Shown: positions 37,043-46,821, counted from the stretch's first letter. The stretch: DNA of 64,000 bases from Aquibacillus halophilus (GCF_009649745.1 NZ_WJNG01000002.1:611262-675261); one strand, 5' to 3'. The notes: generated by a model not told the origin, from the letters alone. A program made the numbers and translations.

Positions 37043-38371
37043 ATGGCTTTTGAATTTAAACTACCAGATATTGGTGAAGGAATTCACGAAGGTGAAATTG
37101 TTAAATGGTTCGTTAAAACTGGAGAAGAAATAAAAGAAGATGATGTTCTTTGTGAAGTGCAAAATGATAAAGCTGTTGTTGAGATCCCCTCTCCTGTAGA
37201 GGGCACAGTTAAAGAATTACATTTCGAAGAGGGTTCGGTTGCGACTGTCGGCCAAACAATCATAACGATTGATGCAGAGGGCTATGAAGACGAGGGCGGA
37301 AGTGAAGAACCAGAAGAAGAAGACTCAAAAGAAGAGTCAAAAGAAGAAACTAAATCTAAAGAGCAAAAACAACCAGCGGATGACCAGAAAAAAGAAGCCG
37401 CAAAAGAAACTAATACTAATGAACAAGAGGAAGATACAGATCCTAGCAATCGCGTTATAGCAATGCCATCTGTTCGTAAGTACGCTAGAGAAAATGAAGT
37501 TAAAATCAATAAGGTACAAGGATCAGGGAAAAATGGTCGTGTATTAAAAGACGATATTGATAACTTCTTAAGTGGTGGACAGACTGAAGCTCCGAGTGAA
37601 GGTGCAGAAGAACAAACTGATGCAACTGATGCTAAACAAGAACAGAAAGCAACTGTTCCTGCAGGTGACTTCCCTGAAACTCGCGAGAAAATGAGTGGAA
37701 TTAGAAAATCAATTGCTAAGGCAATGGTTAACTCTAAAACAAAAGCACCTCATGTGACTCTACACGATGAGATTGATGTAACAGAGCTAGTTGCTCATAG
37801 AAAGAAATTTAAAGCCGTTGCAGCTGAAAAAGATGTTAAGTTAACTTACTTACCATATGTTGTAAAAGCACTTGTATCAGCATTAAGAGAATATCCAGTC
37901 TTAAATGCTTCTATTGATGATTCAACTGATGAGATCATCTATAAGCACTATTACAACATCGGAATCGCTGCTGATACTGAAAAAGGTTTACTTGTACCAG
38001 TTGTGAAGAATGCTGATGCTAAATCAATTTTCGCAATTTCATCAGAGATAAATGAATTAGCGGTTAAGGCAAGAGATGGTAAACTTGGTCCTAATGAAAT
38101 GAAGGGTGCATCAAGCACTATTTCTAACATTGGTTCTGCAGGTGGACAATGGTTTACTCCGGTAATTAACTACCCAGAAGCGGCTATCCTTGGTATCGGA
38201 CGCATTGCTGAAAAGCCAATTGTACGCGATGGTGAAATCGTTATTGCGCCAGTGCTTGCTCTATCATTGAGCTTTGATCACCGTCTAGTTGATGGTGCTA
38301 CAGCGCAATTCGCAATGAATCAGATTAAAAGGTTATTGAACGATCCACAATTAATTATGATGGAGGCGTAG
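37043..38371 (+). CDS. pdhC: Pyruvate dehydrogenase E2, dihydrolipoamide acetyltransferase
   Basis: 442 residues: one lipoyl domain (1-80; lipoyl lysine in [13 protein letters not shown]), an unusually acidic/lysine-rich linker (about 80-135), the E1/E3-binding domain (about 140-175; [11 protein letters not shown]), a second linker, and the catalytic domain (about 215-442) with the active site [10 protein letters not shown] near the C-terminus. It forms the complex core. GGGAGGTAATAGTA precedes the ATG. Confidence 0.95.
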   Translation: MAFEFKLPDIGEGIHEGEIVKWFVKTGEEIKEDDVLCEVQNDKAVVEIPSPVEGTVKELHFEEGSVATVGQTIITIDAEGYEDEGGSEEPEEEDSKEESKEETKSKEQKQPADDQKKEAAKETNTNEQEEDTDPSNRVIAMPSVRKYARENEVKINKVQGSGKNGRVLKDDIDNFLSGGQTEAPSEGAEEQTDATDAKQEQKATVPAGDFPETREKMSGIRKSIAKAMVNSKTKAPHVTLHDEIDVTELVAHRKKFKAVAAEKDVKLTYLPYVVKALVSALREYPVLNASIDDSTDEIIYKHYYNIGIAADTEKGLLVPVVKNADAKSIFAISSEINELAVKARDGKLGPNEMKGASSTISNIGSAGGQWFTPVINYPEAAILGIGRIAEKPIVRDGEIVIAPVLALSLSFDHRLVDGATAQFAMNQIKRLLNDPQLIMMEA

Positions 38372-38375
38372 TGAT

Positions 38376-39785
38376 ATGGTAGTAGGGGATTTTCCAATTG
38401 AATTAGATACTCTTGTAGTTGGCGCTGGACCAGGTGGTTACGTTGCTGCAATACGTGCAGCACAAACAGGCCAAAAGGTAACGATTGTTGAAAAAGGTGA
38501 ACTTGGTGGCGTGTGTTTGAATGTTGGTTGTGTTCCTTCTAAAGCCCTCATTCAAGCAGGACATCGAGTTGAGTATGCTCATGGTTCAGAAGACATGGGC
38601 ATCAAAACAGAAAAGGTTTCTGTTGACTTTTCTAAAGTACAAGAATGGAAAAGTGGCGTAGTTAAAAAGTTAACCGGCGGTGTAGAAGGCCTGCTTAAGG
38701 GTAATAAAGTTGATATTGTTAAAGGTGAAGTATACTTTGTTGATAAAAATACAGTAAAAGTTATGGATGATAAGAACTCTCAAACATACACGTTTAAGAA
38801 CTGTATTATTGCAACAGGTTCTAGCCCAATCGAATTACCGACATTCAAATACAGTGATCGTGTTCTTGATTCAACAGGAGCGTTAAATCTCAAAGAAATT
38901 CCTGAAAAACTTGTTGTAATTGGTGGAGGATATGTTGGTACTGAGTTAGGAACTGCATACGCTAACTTCGGCACTGAAGTAACAATTCTTGAAGGTGCTA
39001 AGGACATTATTGGTGGCTTCGAAAAACAAATGACCTCACTTGTTAAAAAGCATCTTAAGAAAAAAGGTGTTAAAGTTGTCACTGAAGCAATGGCAAAAGG
39101 TGTAGAAGAATCAAAAGATGGAGTAAAGGTTTCTTATGAAGTAAAAGGCAAAAAAGAAACGATTGAAGCTGATTATGTTCTTGTAACTGTTGGACGAAAT
39201 CCGAATACGCAAGAACTTGGTCTTGAGCAAGTTGGGATTGAGATGAACGATAAAGGTGTTATTAAAATTGATAAACAATGTAGAACCAATATTGATAACA
39301 TTTATGCTATCGGTGATATTGTACCAGGGCCGCCTTTAGCTCATAAAGCATCATATGAAGGTAAAATTGCTGCTGAGGTCATCGGTGGTGAGAAATCTGA
39401 AATTGACTATAATGCAATCCCTGCAGTTGTGTTCTCTGATCCAGAACTTGCTTCTGTTGGTTACACAGAACAAAGTGCAAAAGATGCAGGATATGATGCA
39501 AAAGCATCTAAATTCCCGTTTGCTGCTAATGGTCGTGCATTATCATTAAACAACAGTGATGGTTTCGTAAAATTAATCACTCGAAAAGAAGATGGCTTAG
39601 TTATCGGTGCTCAAATTGCTGGTCCGAATGCTAGTGATATGATTGCTGAACTTGGCTTAGCTATTGAAGCAGGAATGACGGCTGAAGATTTAGCACTAAC
39701 AATTCATGCTCACCCAACTCTTGGGGAAATAACTATGGAAGCTGCAGAAGTAGCAATGGGTACACCCATCCATATGATGAAATAA
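38376..39785 (+). CDS. pdhD: Dihydrolipoamide dehydrogenase (E3)
   Basis: 469 residues. FAD-binding [15 protein letters not shown], the redox disulfide [14 protein letters not shown] (Cys47/Cys52 region), NAD-binding [14 protein letters not shown], and the C-terminal active base in HAHPTLGE. It regenerates lipoate for PDH and probably other 2-oxo-acid complexes. It starts 4 nt after pdhC with GGAGGCGTAGTGAT. A terminator ends the operon. Confidence 0.95.
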   Translation: MVVGDFPIELDTLVVGAGPGGYVAAIRAAQTGQKVTIVEKGELGGVCLNVGCVPSKALIQAGHRVEYAHGSEDMGIKTEKVSVDFSKVQEWKSGVVKKLTGGVEGLLKGNKVDIVKGEVYFVDKNTVKVMDDKNSQTYTFKNCIIATGSSPIELPTFKYSDRVLDSTGALNLKEIPEKLVVIGGGYVGTELGTAYANFGTEVTILEGAKDIIGGFEKQMTSLVKKHLKKKGVKVVTEAMAKGVEESKDGVKVSYEVKGKKETIEADYVLVTVGRNPNTQELGLEQVGIEMNDKGVIKIDKQCRTNIDNIYAIGDIVPGPPLAHKASYEGKIAAEVIGGEKSEIDYNAIPAVVFSDPELASVGYTEQSAKDAGYDAKASKFPFAANGRALSLNNSDGFVKLITRKEDGLVIGAQIAGPNASDMIAELGLAIEAGMTAEDLALTIHAHPTLGEITMEAAEVAMGTPIHMMK

Positions 39786-39796
39786 AATTCCTATGA

Positions 39797-39831
39797 CAAA
39801 AAGCTATCACCGATTGGTGATAGCTTTTTAT
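39797..39831 (+). terminator. Terminator of pdhABCD
   Basis: AAAAAGCTATCACC / GGTGATAGCTTTTT perfect 14-bp stem with a 4-nt loop. Confidence 0.9.
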
Positions 39832-40021
39832 CTATTTAAGAACTATCATTTCTTCATAGTGTGCTAAAGTAATACTGAACTAGAATTCTATACTACAAAT
39901 TGTAATTTTATCGATAGTTTTAATATTTACTAATATAAAATTTTGTAAATTTGAAGTTTATTGGTAATAAATCCTTTATAATAGAAGCAGTCCTATGAAA
40001 AACATCAGGAGGGAGAACACT

Positions 40022-40921
40022 ATGATGAAAAATATCATCTTTGCATTATTATTGCTACTATTTTTAGTAGGTTGCAATAACGCTGAACAGCCAGAAGTTC
40101 AAGAAGAGGAACCAGTGGAAGAGGGAGTAACAGAAGAAGACGAAACAGAGGTGCCCGATGAATCGGATACTAACACGGGTGCTGGAACTGATGAAGAAAA
40201 TGAAATACCGGAAAGTGACGACTCTGAGGCAGTGGACGAGCAGGAAATAGAGGTTGTAGAACCCACATATGAGTTAACGGAAGATTGGGGATTAAAACCT
40301 ATTTCTGAAGAAGGTAATGAAGATGTTGTTTTGTTGACTATTGATGATGCACCAGATAAACGTGCGCTTGATATGGCAAAAACATTAAAAGAATTAGATG
40401 CTGAGGCAATTTTCTTCGTCAATGGTCATTTTTTAGATACAGATGAAGAAAAGGCAATATTAAAGGAGATACATGAGCTAGGTTTTGACATAGGTAATCA
40501 TACGTATAGCCATCAAAGATTATCAGAAGTATCAGTGGAAAAACAACGAGAAGAAATCGAGAGTTTGAGTAATTTAATTGAAGAAATTATTGGGGAAAAA
40601 CCAAAATTCTTTCGGGCACCAAATGGAGTTAATACTGAATTTGCCGAACAGTTTGTTAAAGAGGAAGGCATGTTGCTGATGAACTGGACATATGGCTATG
40701 ATTACTTCAAGCCATATATGGATGCTGAAAAATTAACTACAGCAATGGTTACAGGGGAAGGTCCTGAAGTTGATGTCCCATACTCATTATTAAAACCAGG
40801 CGCAAACCTGTTAATGCATGACCGTGATTGGACTGCTGACGCTCTTGGTGACATAGTAATCGGTCTAAGAGATAAAGGTTATGAAATTCTTGATCCTGCC
40901 CTAATTAAAACGCCAGAGTAA
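40022..40921 (+). CDS. Polysaccharide deacetylase-family lipoprotein
   Basis: 299 residues. The lipobox LVGC is near residue 19, followed by a very acidic linker (about 20-90; mostly Glu, Asp, Thr, Pro) and a NodB domain. Motif 1 reads TIDDAPDKR where most have TFDDGP; motif 2 is GNHTYSH with both metal histidines; motif 3 FFRAPNG; motif 5 LLMHD. It probably removes acetyl groups from a cell-wall polymer outside the membrane. ATG 40022 follows AGGAGGGAGAACACT. Sits between pdhD and speA. Confidence 0.85.
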   Translation: MMKNIIFALLLLLFLVGCNNAEQPEVQEEEPVEEGVTEEDETEVPDESDTNTGAGTDEENEIPESDDSEAVDEQEIEVVEPTYELTEDWGLKPISEEGNEDVVLLTIDDAPDKRALDMAKTLKELDAEAIFFVNGHFLDTDEEKAILKEIHELGFDIGNHTYSHQRLSEVSVEKQREEIESLSNLIEEIIGEKPKFFRAPNGVNTEFAEQFVKEEGMLLMNWTYGYDYFKPYMDAEKLTTAMVTGEGPEVDVPYSLLKPGANLLMHDRDWTADALGDIVIGLRDKGYEILDPALIKTPE

Positions 40922-40924
40922 ATA

Positions 40925-40954
40925 AAAAGGAGCTGTCATTTGACAGCTCCTTTA
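40925..40954. terminator. Bidirectional terminator
   Basis: AAAGGAGCTGTCA / TGACAGCTCCTTT stem between the deacetylase gene and speA. Confidence 0.85.
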
Positions 40955-40958
40955 CCTA

Positions 40959-42428
40959 TTAAAAAGGTTTATGTTCTTTTATGACACGAATCTGTTGTAA
41001 TGTCTCATCTTCCAATCCTTGAACAGGTAATCCAGCTTTTAAGTTTTGGTTGATATAGTCTATATTTTCTTTAGTAATTATTTCACCTGGAATAAAAATA
41101 GGTATGCCTGGAGGATATACCATGATAGATTCGGCACTAATCCTTCCAGCAGAATCGCTCATGTTGATAATTTCTGTATCAGCATAAAATGCTTCTCTTG
41201 GTGAAAAAGCAAGCAGCGGGATATCTGGGACTGTTACTTCAATTGTTTTTTCAGTAGCGGTGATTTCTTGATCACCCGCTAATTTGAAGAGAGCATCAAC
41301 AAGAATATTAACCTCTCTATCAGTGTCTCCAGGGGTAACGATACAAAGAATGTTATATAAGTCGGAAAGTTCAACCTCAATATTATAGTTTTCTCGTAAC
41401 CATACCTCTGCGTCATAACCTGTCATCCCCAAGTTTTTAACAGAAACAATCATTTTTGTAGGATCATAGTTATATGTGGCACCACTTCCCAATATTTCCG
41501 ATCCAACACAATATAAATGTGGTATTTTGTTTATTGCTGCTCTAGTTTTATTTGCAAGAAGAATTGTTTGATCAATTAAATGCCTTCCGTTTATCGCAAG
41601 TTGTTTTCTAGCAGTATCTAATGAAGCTAATAAAATATATGATGTTGATGTTGTTGTTAACATTGATAGGACACTTTGAACTCTTTCATGAGAGACAAGC
41701 CCTTCTTTCAGATTTAAAACAGAGCTTTGGGTTAGTGAACCGCCTAATTTATGAACGCTCGTGGCAGCCAGATCGGCTCCTGCCTGCATTGCAGATATTG
41801 GTAAATCTTCATGAAAGTGAATATGTATTCCGTGCGCTTCATCCACTAATACAGGAACATTATAAGTATGTGAAATATCGACAATTCGTCTTAAGTCAGC
41901 TGCAATACCGAAATAAGTCGGGTTAATTACTAGAACCCCTTTTGCATCTGGATGGGCTTGCAATGCTTTTTCTACAGAAGCAGGTGTTATTCCATGAGAA
42001 ATTCCTAAATTCTCATCTACCTCAGGATGAATAAAAATAGGAGTTGCTCCAGAAAAAATGATTGCAGTTGTAACAGACTTGTGAATGTTCCTAGGGACAA
42101 TGATTTTATCACCAGGTCCACATACACTTAGTACCATCGTCATTATAGCTCCACTAGTACCTTGTACAGAGAAAAAGGTGTAATCAGCCCCAAATGCTTC
42201 AGCAGCTAATTCTTGAGCTTGTTTGATCATACCCTGAGGATGATGTAGATCATCTAGAGGTTGGATATTAATTAAATCAATCGATAATGCATTGTCACCA
42301 ATAAATGACCTAAAAGTGGGGTCCATTCCTATCCCTTTTTTGTGTCCAGGAATGTGAAATTGTACTGGATTTTTGCTTGCATGGTCAAGTAAACCAGAAA
42401 ATAACGGTGTTTCATTTTGTGATAACAT
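40959..42428 (-). CDS. speA: Arginine decarboxylase-type Orn/Lys/Arg decarboxylase (SpeA)
   Basis: 489 residues. PLP-dependent fold I decarboxylase: FSVQGTSGAIMTMV, the conserved VDEAHGIHIHFH, and the PLP lysine in SVHKLGGSLTQSS (about residue 230). Close to B. subtilis SpeA (490 aa), which makes agmatine for spermidine synthesis, and in the same place downstream of the pdh operon. I start at ATG 42428; GTG 42440 overlaps the AAGAGGTG site. Substrate within Orn/Lys/Arg is assigned by similarity and gene order. Confidence 0.88.
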   Translation of the reverse strand: MLSQNETPLFSGLLDHASKNPVQFHIPGHKKGIGMDPTFRSFIGDNALSIDLINIQPLDDLHHPQGMIKQAQELAAEAFGADYTFFSVQGTSGAIMTMVLSVCGPGDKIIVPRNIHKSVTTAIIFSGATPIFIHPEVDENLGISHGITPASVEKALQAHPDAKGVLVINPTYFGIAADLRRIVDISHTYNVPVLVDEAHGIHIHFHEDLPISAMQAGADLAATSVHKLGGSLTQSSVLNLKEGLVSHERVQSVLSMLTTTSTSYILLASLDTARKQLAINGRHLIDQTILLANKTRAAINKIPHLYCVGSEILGSGATYNYDPTKMIVSVKNLGMTGYDAEVWLRENYNIEVELSDLYNILCIVTPGDTDREVNILVDALFKLAGDQEITATEKTIEVTVPDIPLLAFSPREAFYADTEIINMSDSAGRISAESIMVYPPGIPIFIPGEIITKENIDYINQNLKAGLPVQGLEDETLQQIRVIKEHKPF

Positions 42429-42440
42429 AGTTAGTTGCAC

Positions 42441-42769
42441 CTCTTATTAAAGTCTAAAACAACAGAATTATAGCAAAGTACAACTCTGATAGCTAGTTTT
42501 AGGAAATATTATACCATTGTTAATAGAATAATTTAAATGAAGGGACTTAGTGTGATGGTTATTATTTTAAAACTTCCAGTAAATAGATTAGATAATGTTT
42601 AAAATTAATATGTTCATTGAACAGGACATAAACATAGAAAGAGATATTTCTCGCTATGATGTGTTAATATTTCAGGTAGTTGTTAATGCTATAATATATT
42701 TAAGGTAATTTTAAATTGCACAATTTGTTGTTCAGATAAAGTTTTTTAAAATAGAAAGGGGTATTCTTT
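42441..42769. promoter_or_regulatory. Intergenic region with extended -10 promoter for yktA
   Basis: 329 nt between the divergent speA and yktA genes. TGCTATAAT at 42687-42695 is a good extended -10 for yktA; no convincing -35 is seen. I see no other gene or RNA element. Confidence 0.45.
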
Positions 42770-43039
42770 TTGAGTTATAGTTATCCAATTGATAGTACGT
42801 GGTCTAAGGAAGAAATCATAGATGTAGTTAATTTCTTTTCGATTGTTGAGAAAGCATATGAACTAGGTGTAAAGCGTGATGACATCCTCATCGCATATAC
42901 CCGTTTCAAACAAATCATCCCCTCAAAAAGTGAAGAAAAAAAGCTTTGTGGTAAATTTGAAAAGGAATCTAGCTATTCTTGTTATCGCACTGTACAGAAG
43001 GCAAAAGAAAAAAGACAAGGAGAGCGTGTAAAAATGTAA
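42770..43039 (+). CDS. yktA: YktA, UPF0223 family
   Basis: 89 residues. YSYPIDSTWSKEEIIDVVNFF and IIPSKSEEKKL match the UPF0223 family, small helical soluble proteins of unknown function. A TTG start follows GAAAGGGGTATTCTT. Position between speA and yktB/suhB fits B. subtilis. Confidence 0.88.
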   Translation: MSYSYPIDSTWSKEEIIDVVNFFSIVEKAYELGVKRDDILIAYTRFKQIIPSKSEEKKLCGKFEKESSYSCYRTVQKAKEKRQGERVKM

Positions 43040-43077
43040 AAGTATCACTGGATAGTATATTTAAGAAGGTGAGTTAA

Positions 43078-43593
43078 ATTCGATATGTTGAAGTTGTCCC
43101 ACCAAACAATAATTGGTCACTATTGTTTAATAAAGAGGCTGAACAGATACGTTTAATACTTCAGGAAGAAGTACATGATATTTACCATATTGGAAGCACA
43201 GCAATCCCGAATATGAGTGCGAAACCAGTTATAGATATCTTAGTAAATGTAATGAATATCAGCAACATAGATGATTATAACCAACAGTTTGAAAAATTAG
43301 ACTACATAGGTATGGGAGAGAATGGGATAAAAGATAGAAGGTTTTTTATGAAGGGTAGGGAGAATCGAACACACCATATCCACATATTCCAGCAAGGAAA
43401 CAAAGAAATCAAACGTCACCTTGCATTTAGAGATTATCTGATTTCACATCCTAAAGAAGCTGAAAAATACCGCAAGTTAAAAGAAGAGTTAGCGAAGCAA
43501 TTCCCGAATAATATGAAAAATTACATAGAAGGGAAAGATAGTTTCATAAAAAACATTGATAAGCTTGCAGCAGATTGGTACTGCAATCGATAA
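43078..43593 (+). CDS. GrpB/UPF0157-family nucleotidyltransferase-like protein with apparent ATT start
   Basis: 171 residues if translation starts at ATT 43078: IRYVEVVPPNNNWSLLFNKEAEQI aligns in-register with the usual family N-terminus (M-R-K-V-E-V-V-P). AAGGTG lies 6 nt before the ATT and a stop codon is immediately upstream, so no ATG, GTG or TTG start exists until TTG 43123, which has no ribosome site. The motif YHIGSTAIPNMSAKPVIDILV is the nucleotidyltransferase-like core of GrpB. Function unknown. Either an ATT start is used or the start codon has been lost by mutation. Confidence 0.75.
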   Translation: MRYVEVVPPNNNWSLLFNKEAEQIRLILQEEVHDIYHIGSTAIPNMSAKPVIDILVNVMNISNIDDYNQQFEKLDYIGMGENGIKDRRFFMKGRENRTHHIHIFQQGNKEIKRHLAFRDYLISHPKEAEKYRKLKEELAKQFPNNMKNYIEGKDSFIKNIDKLAADWYCNR

Positions 43594-43621
43594 CACATAC
43601 CATACTCGAAAAAAAAAACAT

Positions 43622-43655
43622 TATAAAATGACTGAGATAACTCAGTCATTTTATT
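43622..43655. terminator. Bidirectional terminator
   Basis: ATAAAATGACTGAG / CTCAGTCATTTTAT 14-bp stem with a 4-nt loop between convergent genes. Confidence 0.85.
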
Positions 43656-43675
43656 TATCTTTCTACTTTTTAATT

Positions 43676-44293
43676 TTATTTGGCTGATAGTGCAGTTTTG
43701 TAAAAAGGTATTAATTGATCGACTGTTTCTTTAGTAAATGATATGAATTCATCTCCATTCTTCAATAAACTACTAGTTGCGTCTACGTGACGTCCAATAA
43801 GGAACTCAGCCTTTTTAACATCTCTAAACCGCTCTAAATTTGCTTCGGTCAAATCAGCAATTGGGAATGCATCTTTTTTTGTATGATCTAGGGAAACAAC
43901 AAAATCCGATGGTAACTGTTTTATGTTTTTATATTCCTTCATAAATTGTTTGGCAATTTCAACTTTGTTTGGTAGTTCGTAGATTAATGCCAACCAAATA
44001 AATACGTGATCATCAAAAACACCTACTTGAAAATGCGGGTGTTTTTTATAGCCACGTTTATTCTCTGCGACTGCCAACCATGTATCATTGGGAGGATTAA
44101 CTGATCTTCTTGCATGTCTTGCAATATGTAAAAACATTTCATTGCCAAGCTTCGATGACAAGTAATCAGTCACTTCACTACCAATCACTTGGAACTTTGG
44201 TTGAATTCTACTTTGTATTGCTTCCATTCTTTCTTCTAACCCTTCAATTTCAAACGTATCAAAATCTTTTTTGTCGAATCCTGTAAAATTCAT
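43676..44293 (-). CDS. yktB: YktB, UPF0637 (DUF1054) family
   Basis: 205 residues. NFTGFDKKDFDTFEIEGLEERM, FLHIARHARRSVNPPNDTW and KHPHFQVGVFDDHVFIW are family hallmarks. Cytosolic, function unknown. It lies beside suhB as in B. subtilis. AAGGTAGGAAGC lies upstream of the ATG. Confidence 0.88.
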   Translation of the reverse strand: MNFTGFDKKDFDTFEIEGLEERMEAIQSRIQPKFQVIGSEVTDYLSSKLGNEMFLHIARHARRSVNPPNDTWLAVAENKRGYKKHPHFQVGVFDDHVFIWLALIYELPNKVEIAKQFMKEYKNIKQLPSDFVVSLDHTKKDAFPIADLTEANLERFRDVKKAEFLIGRHVDATSSLLKNGDEFISFTKETVDQLIPFYKTALSAK

Positions 44294-44529
44294 AATAATG
44301 CTTCCTACCTTTCTTTTAATTAATCCCTATAAAATAAATGTTAATTTACTATATTTTAGCACATAAGGACCTTAATTAGAACGTAGGTGCTCTATCATAA
44401 GATGGCTGATACTTAGCATAACTATTATAATAATTTCTATTTGAGTTAAGCTATGAACAGTAATAGTGCATAGAGTAGAAGTTTTTGGTAAGATGAATGG
44501 AAAGAATTTACCATTGGAGGAAATACCAC

Positions 44530-45336
44530 ATGGACAACCAAAGTCGCCAATTATTATTCGATCAAGTAAAAAAATGGATACTGGAAGCGGGAGGTCATAT
44601 AAGGGATGCAATTGATGAACCGTTATATATAGATACTAAATCCAACCCAAATGACTTAGTTACACAAATGGATCGAAATACCGAAGAGTATTTCGCGAAG
44701 AAAATAAGAGGTAAATACCCTAATCATCTCATATTGAGTGAAGAGGGATTTGGGGATGAAGTTGAATCATTAGATGGGACTATTTGGATCATAGATCCTA
44801 TTGATGGTACGATGAATTTTGTACATCAAAAGAGGAACTTTGCCATCTCGATAGGGATTTACCATGACGGTATTGGTGAAATAGCATTTATTTATAATGT
44901 TATGGATGATGTGCTATATAGTGCGCAAAAAGGTCAGGGTGCATTTAAAAATGATAAACGATTACTATCATTAGAAAATAAGGTTAGTCTTGAAGAATCA
45001 ATAGTAGTCCTAAATAGTTTCTGGGCCTGTGAAAACCAAGTTATAAATGAAAAAAAAATACAAGACTTAGTAAAAACGGTTCGTGGAACTAGATCATTTG
45101 GATCTGCTGCACTTGAACTCGCTTTTGTAGCCGAAGGAATAGTTGATGGATATTTAACAATGAAACTTGCACCTTGGGACATTGCTGCAGGTGCGATCTT
45201 AGTCAATGAAGTTGGCGGAATAACAACAAAAGCTAACGGAGATCCATTAAATTTACTTACAAATAATACGATCTTATCAGGAAATAAACAAATACATGAA
45301 ACAATTTCAAGTCAATTTGTAGAACTTAAGAAGTAA
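44530..45336 (+). CDS. suhB: Inositol monophosphatase family protein (SuhB/YktC)
   Basis: 268 residues. Metal-binding motifs of the FIG superfamily are visible: SEEGFG (about residue 73), IIDPIDGTMNFVH (about 89-101) and the C-terminal WDIAAGAILV (about 217). It dephosphorylates inositol-1-phosphate and possibly other sugar phosphates. ATG 44530 has TGGAGGAAATACCAC upstream; an earlier in-frame start lacks a ribosome site. Confidence 0.9.
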   Translation: MDNQSRQLLFDQVKKWILEAGGHIRDAIDEPLYIDTKSNPNDLVTQMDRNTEEYFAKKIRGKYPNHLILSEEGFGDEVESLDGTIWIIDPIDGTMNFVHQKRNFAISIGIYHDGIGEIAFIYNVMDDVLYSAQKGQGAFKNDKRLLSLENKVSLEESIVVLNSFWACENQVINEKKIQDLVKTVRGTRSFGSAALELAFVAEGIVDGYLTMKLAPWDIAAGAILVNEVGGITTKANGDPLNLLTNNTILSGNKQIHETISSQFVELKK

Positions 45337-45350
45337 GTAATAATTTCCTT

Positions 45351-45388
45351 AAAAAGGGACTGCCATTGTTTTGGCAGCCCTTTTTTCG
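45351..45388 (+). terminator. Terminator of suhB
   Basis: AAAGGGACTGCCA / TGGCAGCCCTTT with one bulge, 7-nt loop and T6. It also serves as the 3' boundary of the convergent ylaF gene. Confidence 0.8.
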
Positions 45389-45394
45389 TAAAGT

Positions 45395-45574
45395 CTATTT
45401 TTCAATTGTATTTTTTCTTTTTAATGAGATTCCATATCCCATAATTAGAAATCCTACGATGAATCCTAGTATTGTAAGCCAAATATTTCGATAAGCAATT
45501 GCTACTCCTACGAAAGAAAAAGAACAAATGACCAGGACAGCTAAAAATAATTTTGATAATTGAATGGATTTCAT
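45395..45574 (-). CDS. ylaF: YlaF-like small membrane protein (DUF5325)
   Basis: 59 residues from ATG (45574-45572) to TAG. Two membrane helices (about 8-27 and 31-50) and a basic tail ISLKRKNTIEK. AGGTG is 5 nt upstream of the ATG. Size, topology and place between suhB and ylaH fit YlaF of B. subtilis. Function unknown. In B. subtilis typA follows ylaF; here it is absent. Confidence 0.7.
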   Translation of the reverse strand: MKSIQLSKLFLAVLVICSFSFVGVAIAYRNIWLTILGFIVGFLIMGYGISLKRKNTIEK

Positions 45575-45690
45575 TATTTCACCTCATGATTGAATTGAAT
45601 ACCTACATTTATACTTTACTCTAGCGTCTAAAGATAAGATTTAGTATGATAGTTAGGGAATCTAATTGAATTAACAGAAGGAGGAGGCAT

Positions 45691-46056
45691 ATGGGGAACC
45701 AGTCAGTGTTGGAAGTACCCGATAACCTTTGGCCAGTAGCTGATTTCTTTATGCAAGGTCTAGGGGGAGAAATTAATTTAAACAATGATAATGAAGTTGC
45801 ACAACTAATACAAGGCTTCTTCTTGTTATATTTAACTATCGTACTATTTACTATTTTAGCATATAAATTTGGTTTTGCTAAAAAATTACCACCTTTAAAA
45901 TCAGCAGTAGTTTACCTTATTCTTATAGTTGGTATGTTTTTTATCACTATAATATTTGGTCTTAATTTACCTGTAGCTGAAAGTATTTTTGTAATTGCAT
46001 TAGTTCTAGGAGCTTATCGCTTTAGGTTACATCGAGAACGAAGCGCACAAAATTAA
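45691..46056 (+). CDS. ylaH: YlaH-like membrane protein
   Basis: 121 residues with three membrane helices (about 41-62, 73-90, 95-112) and a basic C-terminus. FLLYLTIVLFTILAYKFGFAKKLPPLK is typical of the YlaH family. Function unknown. GGAGGAGGCAT precedes the ATG. A strong hairpin follows. Confidence 0.85.
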   Translation: MGNQSVLEVPDNLWPVADFFMQGLGGEINLNNDNEVAQLIQGFFLLYLTIVLFTILAYKFGFAKKLPPLKSAVVYLILIVGMFFITIIFGLNLPVAESIFVIALVLGAYRFRLHRERSAQN

Positions 46057-46069
46057 CTAGAAACTATAG

Positions 46070-46117
46070 AAGGACTTGTTACATGTACCGCTTAGAGCGG
46101 CGGAGTAACAAGTCCTT
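46070..46117 (+). terminator. Terminator after ylaH with nested hairpin
   Basis: Outer stem AAGGACTTGTTAC / GTAACAAGTCCTT (13 bp perfect) enclosing a small CCGC...GCGG hairpin, then TATTTTA. Confidence 0.8.
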
Positions 46118-46155
46118 ATTTTATTGTGAGTACCTACATTACTATCTTTCTACTA

Positions 46156-46359
46156 TTATATTAATTGATCTTTATGTTTTAATTCTTTGAATACTCGGAA
46201 GTTACCAGTTGCAAGTCTTTCTTTAGTTTTCTCCCCAATTCGTTGATCACATGTAGGGCAAAGATACATGTGAATCCTTCGATTCCTTAGACGTTTTGCT
46301 TGTGGTGAATTGCCATCGATATTATCAATAGAATCACATATTACACATTTAACTCTCAT
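46156..46359 (-). CDS. ylaI: YlaI, DUF2197 zinc-finger protein
   Basis: 67 residues. Two CxxC pairs (VKCVICDS and LCPTCDQR) bracket RLRNRRIHMY, consistent with a small zinc-ribbon. Function unknown. ATG 46359 is 8 nt after GAGG; ATG 46362 is equally possible. Minus orientation between ylaH and ylaJ. Confidence 0.85.
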   Translation of the reverse strand: MRVKCVICDSIDNIDGNSPQAKRLRNRRIHMYLCPTCDQRIGEKTKERLATGNFRVFKELKHKDQLI

Positions 46360-46515
46360 CATTTTCACCTCTCAGTTAGGCTGTACACCTATTTTAACAT
46401 CATATTCTATGGAATTCCATTAAAGCTTAAAATCGATACTTTCAACAAAATCCATTAAGAAGTAGTTTTAGAATAATTTATTAGGGAACTTATTACTTAT
46501 ATAAAGAATGAAAGG

Positions 46516-46773
46516 GTGATATTTATCCGAAAAACGATGGTTATTTCCTCAATTGGTGCTGTAGGAGCAGGAGTAGTAAGCTATTTGGTTGTGGATAAGA
46601 AATGGAAAAAAATTCTAAATACTTTTAAAAAGAGATCTAATATTAACGATGATAAACTACCATTGGAACAAGCCGGGGTACCGGAAGTAGACAATGAAGA
46701 AAATGCTAAAATGGTATCAGAGGGTTCTCAATTTGGAGTCAATTATTATAATGAAGTTAAAGAAGATAAATAA
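46516..46773 (+). CDS. Small membrane-anchored protein of unknown function
   Basis: 85 residues if started at GTG 46516, which overlaps its AAAGGGTG ribosome site; an ATG at 46537 would give 78 residues without a clear site. One hydrophobic segment (SSIGAVGAGVVSYLVV) is followed by a basic then acidic polar tail. The architecture resembles YtxH/YrzQ-type proteins but I do not recognise it. A long terminator follows. Confidence 0.5.
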   Translation: MIFIRKTMVISSIGAVGAGVVSYLVVDKKWKKILNTFKKRSNINDDKLPLEQAGVPEVDNEENAKMVSEGSQFGVNYYNEVKEDK

Positions 46774-46818
46774 TAAATAGGCAATAAAGGGTGAACAACT
46801 CTTTATTGCCTATTTATT
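46771..46818. terminator. Bidirectional terminator
   Basis: AATAAATAGGCAATAAAG / CTTTATTGCCTATTTATT 18-bp perfect stem between convergent genes. Confidence 0.9.
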
Positions 46819-46821
46819 TGG

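Noticed and set aside
40099..40422. 107-codon minus-strand frame rich in serine
   Set aside because: Mirror of the acidic linker of the deacetylase; low-complexity artefact.
41621..41926. 101-codon plus-strand frame
   Set aside because: Antisense to the core of speA, with no family features.
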